From contig JAPUFB010000004.1 of assembly GCA_027492255.1 (NCBI GenBank), forward strand, positions 62,001 to 126,000: a stretch of DNA of 64,000 nucleotides. Reading direction: 5' to 3'. The position numbers and the translations under genes were made by a program. Positions 61,928-64,000 of this stretch are shown one piece after another (the stretch's first letter is position 1; every line of letters begins with the position of its first letter). The stretch comes from Candidatus Saccharimonadota bacterium. Its GTDB lineage: Bacteria; Patescibacteriota; Saccharimonadia; Saccharimonadales; Saccharimonadaceae. The notes below the pieces were generated by a model. The model was not told the DNA's origin, ran no database searches, and worked only from the letters and a program-made list of their open reading frames with translations.

Positions 61928-62692
61928 ATGACACTCCTCCAGAAGTTCAGGTACCTCAAGACCTGGCAGAAGATCGTCGCGGCCATCGTTGTCGTCATGA
62001 TCCTCATCGCCAGCGGTATCGGGTACATCAACTACAACTACCCGACGTTGCGCCGTGATAGCGAGAGTTACCGTGTCGCTGAGCTGCAGCAGCTCCTCGC
62101 GAACAACTACCTGAAGACGTATCTCCCCAAGAACTTCGTGACATCGAAGAAGCTTGGCGTAGAGACAAGTCAGGCGTTGTTCCAATGGGAGACTGCCAAC
62201 AAGCTGGCGCATCACAGCATTGTCAAGGTCGACGGCACTATCAAGGTCAATTCGGATGAATGGTACTTACTGAGCAGTCAGCGCATACCCGCAACTCCGA
62301 AAGACCTCGATCAGAGATGTTACTCGAACGGAAGGGTGTTCTGCGCCGACAAGACAACCGAGAAACTCTGGTTCATCGTCGACGGCGAAGCCCGTGTCGT
62401 TACTGACGCTCGCTTCGGCAGTACGGAAAATCCGACCCAGGAAGGCTCGTTCACTATCCAGCGCAAAGAAGCGGACAGTTGGAGTCAACCCTACCAGGTC
62501 GAGATGCCGTTCAGCCTCTACTTCTACAAGGGTGAAGCAATTCACTACTCGCAGCAGTTTGAGGATGCGAAGCCCGAGAACCCTGGCGCTTCGGCCGGAT
62601 GTATCAATCTGAAGGACTTCGAGAAGGCCGGTTGGCTCTTCTCGCAGACCAAGGTCGGCGACCGTGTCATCGTCTACCGATCCAAGCCCTAA
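61928..62692 (+). CDS. L,D-transpeptidase (YkuD domain)
   Basis: 254 residues. N-terminal membrane anchor (KIVAAIVVVMILIASGIGYI), a peptidoglycan-binding-like segment (ESYRVAELQQLLANNYLKTYLPKNFVTSKKLGVETSQALFQWETAN), and a YkuD catalytic core with AIHYSQQ and the active-site Cys in NPGASAGCINLKDFEKAGWLF. It cross-links peptidoglycan outside the cell. Strong Shine-Dalgarno and promoter; GC-richer than its neighbours. Confidence 0.88.
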   Translation: MTLLQKFRYLKTWQKIVAAIVVVMILIASGIGYINYNYPTLRRDSESYRVAELQQLLANNYLKTYLPKNFVTSKKLGVETSQALFQWETANKLAHHSIVKVDGTIKVNSDEWYLLSSQRIPATPKDLDQRCYSNGRVFCADKTTEKLWFIVDGEARVVTDARFGSTENPTQEGSFTIQRKEADSWSQPYQVEMPFSLYFYKGEAIHYSQQFEDAKPENPGASAGCINLKDFEKAGWLFSQTKVGDRVIVYRSKP

Positions 62693-62710
62693 CCGCTCCC
62701 GGTTAGGCCG

Positions 62711-62742
62711 CCCCGCTTTTAGTTTACTAGAGGCGGGGTTTC
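62711..62742 (+). terminator. Terminator of L,D-transpeptidase gene
   Basis: CCCCGC / GCGGGG arms followed by TTTC. Confidence 0.7.
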
Positions 62743-62800
62743 ACATTTATAACTGAGGTGATGTGTTGTATATTATTACTATTTGTTGTATTATATTAAG

Positions 62801-63469
62801 ATGTCTCAACCGAGTAATCTTCCTCGTTCTGCCGTGTTTCGCGCGGTCGCTCAAGAATATACAGAAGAAATCCTTAGACTCCAGGATACTCTCGTTGATA
62901 GCTTTCCAGGATTTATTAAGCGAGTAGCTTCACCTCACCTGACGATTGCGGCAGGGAGGCGAGCGATTACCGATCGAAAAATAAGTGAATTACGACCACC
63001 ACAATCAACAGGAAGACAACTAGCACTTGAAACGGCTAGCACGTCACTTCTGGGAACTCGTATGGGTGTCTGTGCGGTGTCATTAATTATTGTCAGTAAA
63101 GACGGTACCCCAGAAGATGAACATACGTACTACCAAAAGAGGTTGTATGAGCACCCGACTTCTCGGTATCGGCCACATATCACTCTTGGCCGCATCTCAG
63201 CACAGCACGCGACTATAGAAATGCTTGAGTATATTGATGCAAATAAGCCTCCGATCATCGTATTCGATCTCCCACATACGAACGATGGGCGTTCAATTTT
63301 CCGGCCACTAAAACCCCAGGCGCTGCCATCAGAAATCGTATATCCCAAAACTGAAACGCCGCCTATAGATATCGGTCGATACGAAGGGAATCTAAGAATA
63401 CCCCGAGAATTCCTCCAAAAAGTAAATGGTCTTGTCGTTAACAGTCATGCGCAAAATAGCTCTGACTAG
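62801..63469 (+). CDS. 2H phosphoesterase-like (LigT/2'-5' RNA ligase fold)
   Basis: 222 residues from ATG 62801. Two His-x-Thr motifs: VASPHLTIAAG and RYRPHITLGRI, spaced as in the 2H superfamily. Members cleave 2',3'-cyclic phosphates. The C-terminal 45 residues form a separate tail (DIGRYEGNLRIPREFLQKVNG). TATTAT (62789-62794) ends 6 nt before the ATG. Confidence 0.7.
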   Translation: MSQPSNLPRSAVFRAVAQEYTEEILRLQDTLVDSFPGFIKRVASPHLTIAAGRRAITDRKISELRPPQSTGRQLALETASTSLLGTRMGVCAVSLIIVSKDGTPEDEHTYYQKRLYEHPTSRYRPHITLGRISAQHATIEMLEYIDANKPPIIVFDLPHTNDGRSIFRPLKPQALPSEIVYPKTETPPIDIGRYEGNLRIPREFLQKVNGLVVNSHAQNSSD

Positions 63470-63583
63470 CATGTAAAATATGTCGTATTGGTGGGCGGGA
63501 AGGAACCATCACTCCGCTCTTTTGTTATTAGATTTTGGCGTAGCGAAGCGGAGAAGCGAGGTTATACCAAGCGCTGTCTAACG

Positions 63584-63706
63584 AAGCATTGATGTTTGGT
63601 GCCGCGGGCCGGACTTGAACCGGCACGTCCTAATGGACATCAGATTTTGAGTCTAACGTGTCTACCAATTCCACCACCGCGGCACAAACATCAATGCTTG
63701 TTTCGT
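63584..63706. repeat. Inverted repeat extending the tRNA-Leu acceptor stem
   Basis: AAGCATTGATGTTTG immediately precedes the tRNA gene on the plus strand, and its reverse complement CAAACATCAATGCTT follows it. Together with the acceptor stem they form a helix of about 22 pairs with one unpaired base. Confidence 0.75.
63597..63683 (-). tRNA. tRNA-Leu (anticodon CAA)
   Basis: Minus strand: acceptor GCCGCGG/CCGCGGC, D-arm TGGTGGAATTGGTAGACAC, anticodon stem TTAGA/TCTGA with loop CTCAAAA (anticodon CAA), long variable arm GTCC/GGAC, T-arm GCCGG TTCAAGT CCGGC, discriminator A and encoded CCA. 87 nt including CCA. Confidence 0.93.
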
Positions 63707-63715
63707 GAAACGAAA

Positions 63716-63745
63716 CCGTATACCAATTCCGCCACTCGCCCATCC
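63716..63745 (-). pseudogene. Partial tRNA (5' half, tRNA-Leu-like)
   Basis: The minus strand reads GGGCGAGTGGCGGAATTGGT followed by ATACGG, the acceptor/D-arm part of a tRNA-Leu-type gene, but no anticodon arm, variable arm or 3' half follows. Confidence 0.6.
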
Positions 63746-63829
63746 ATACGATATATTTTTAAATTTCTTTCCCGGAAACCATAAGTCCATTTGAGATAGA
63801 ACGCATACAATTGTACAATAAAGAGGTCT

Positions 63830-64000
63830 ATGCAACCAAATGATACCCAGGATCCTCGGCCCGTACATATACCGCCTCGTGATCAGAATCAACCACTCCA
63901 GACTCCCGCACGAGACACGGCAGTCCGCTTAATGCGTGAACAGATCGACACTATTTATGATGATCCGGCAGCAACAACAATCCATGATGTTGAAACAGTA
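63830..64000 (+). CDS. Unknown protein, truncated by window end
   Basis: 57 codons are visible (MQPNDTQDPRPVHIPPRDQN... RLMREQIDTIYDDPAATT). Pro/Gln/Asp-rich, disordered-looking N-terminus, as in cytoplasmic tails of membrane proteins. TACAAT (63814-63819) ends 10 nt before ATG 63830. Confidence 0.6.
   Translation, partial: MQPNDTQDPRPVHIPPRDQNQPLQTPARDTAVRLMREQIDTIYDDPAATTIHDVETV

Overview
The window reads as a chromosomal segment of a Patescibacteria (CPR) bacterium, most likely Candidatus Saccharibacteria. It has small, tightly packed housekeeping genes, an F-type ATP synthase operon, a Gram-positive-style envelope gene (L,D-transpeptidase), many proteins I cannot place in a family, and almost no biosynthesis apart from polyamines and dTMP. 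TGA is used as a stop, so I see no recoding. No rRNA, IS element, phage or CRISPR array is visible. The lineage call is an inference from gene content, not from a marker alignment.

Layout: 1-2.3 kb thyA and folA (minus strand) plus small unknowns; 2.3-3.5 kb L10 leader, rplJ, rplL; 3.6-5.5 kb unknown genes and hairpins; 5.5-10.9 kb dnaX, dnaB, a membrane glycosyltransferase-like protein, ybaB/ebfC, recR; 11.5-15.2 kb DHH phosphoesterase, cysS, AI-2E/PerM transporter; 15.2-22.5 kb Nudix, EEP hydrolase, a lone PurM homolog, several small or unknown genes, an NYN nuclease; 22.5-22.9 kb tRNA-Gln with partial tRNA copies; 23-29.2 kb PepSY protein, RlmD/TrmA-type methyltransferase, GNAT, HTH-Nudix, Tim44-like membrane protein; 29.25-30.33 kb two adjacent, strongly promoted, highly structured noncoding RNAs; 30.4-33.7 kb UvrD-like helicase-nuclease; 33.7-34.4 kb a 40-residue Cys-rich peptide and a third structured region; 34.5-35.6 kb dus and a 28-residue zinc ribbon; 35.6-43.4 kb the whole ATP synthase operon (minus strand), carrying two extra unknown ORFs; 43.5-48.1 kb small redox, ABC-F and CobO-type genes; 48.1-52.9 kb two GT4 glycosyltransferases and a glycogen-debranching-like protein; 53.1 kb smpB; 53.5-59.7 kb a divergent polyamine / ATP-grasp / DUF350 / K+ channel locus; 59.8-64 kb exoA, unknowns, an L,D-transpeptidase, a 2H phosphoesterase, tRNA-Leu and a truncated gene.

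Two gene architectures alternate. Most housekeeping genes have a -10 box (TATAAT/TATACT type) placed 5-9 nt before the start codon and so appear to be transcribed leaderless. A second, GC-richer set (for example 4543-5429, 11433, 19800, 26564, 33769, 46964, 52940, 56166-59044, 61928) has fuller promoters where one can be seen, a 5' leader that usually carries a stem-loop, a Shine-Dalgarno sequence, and usually its own hairpin terminator. The three RNA-like loci resemble the second set. The most system-like locus is at 53.5-59.7 kb: ornithine decarboxylase-like, spermidine synthase and AdoMet decarboxylase genes diverge from a lipoprotein, a glutathionylspermidine-synthase-like ATP-grasp ligase, a DUF350 membrane protein and a one-pore K+ channel.
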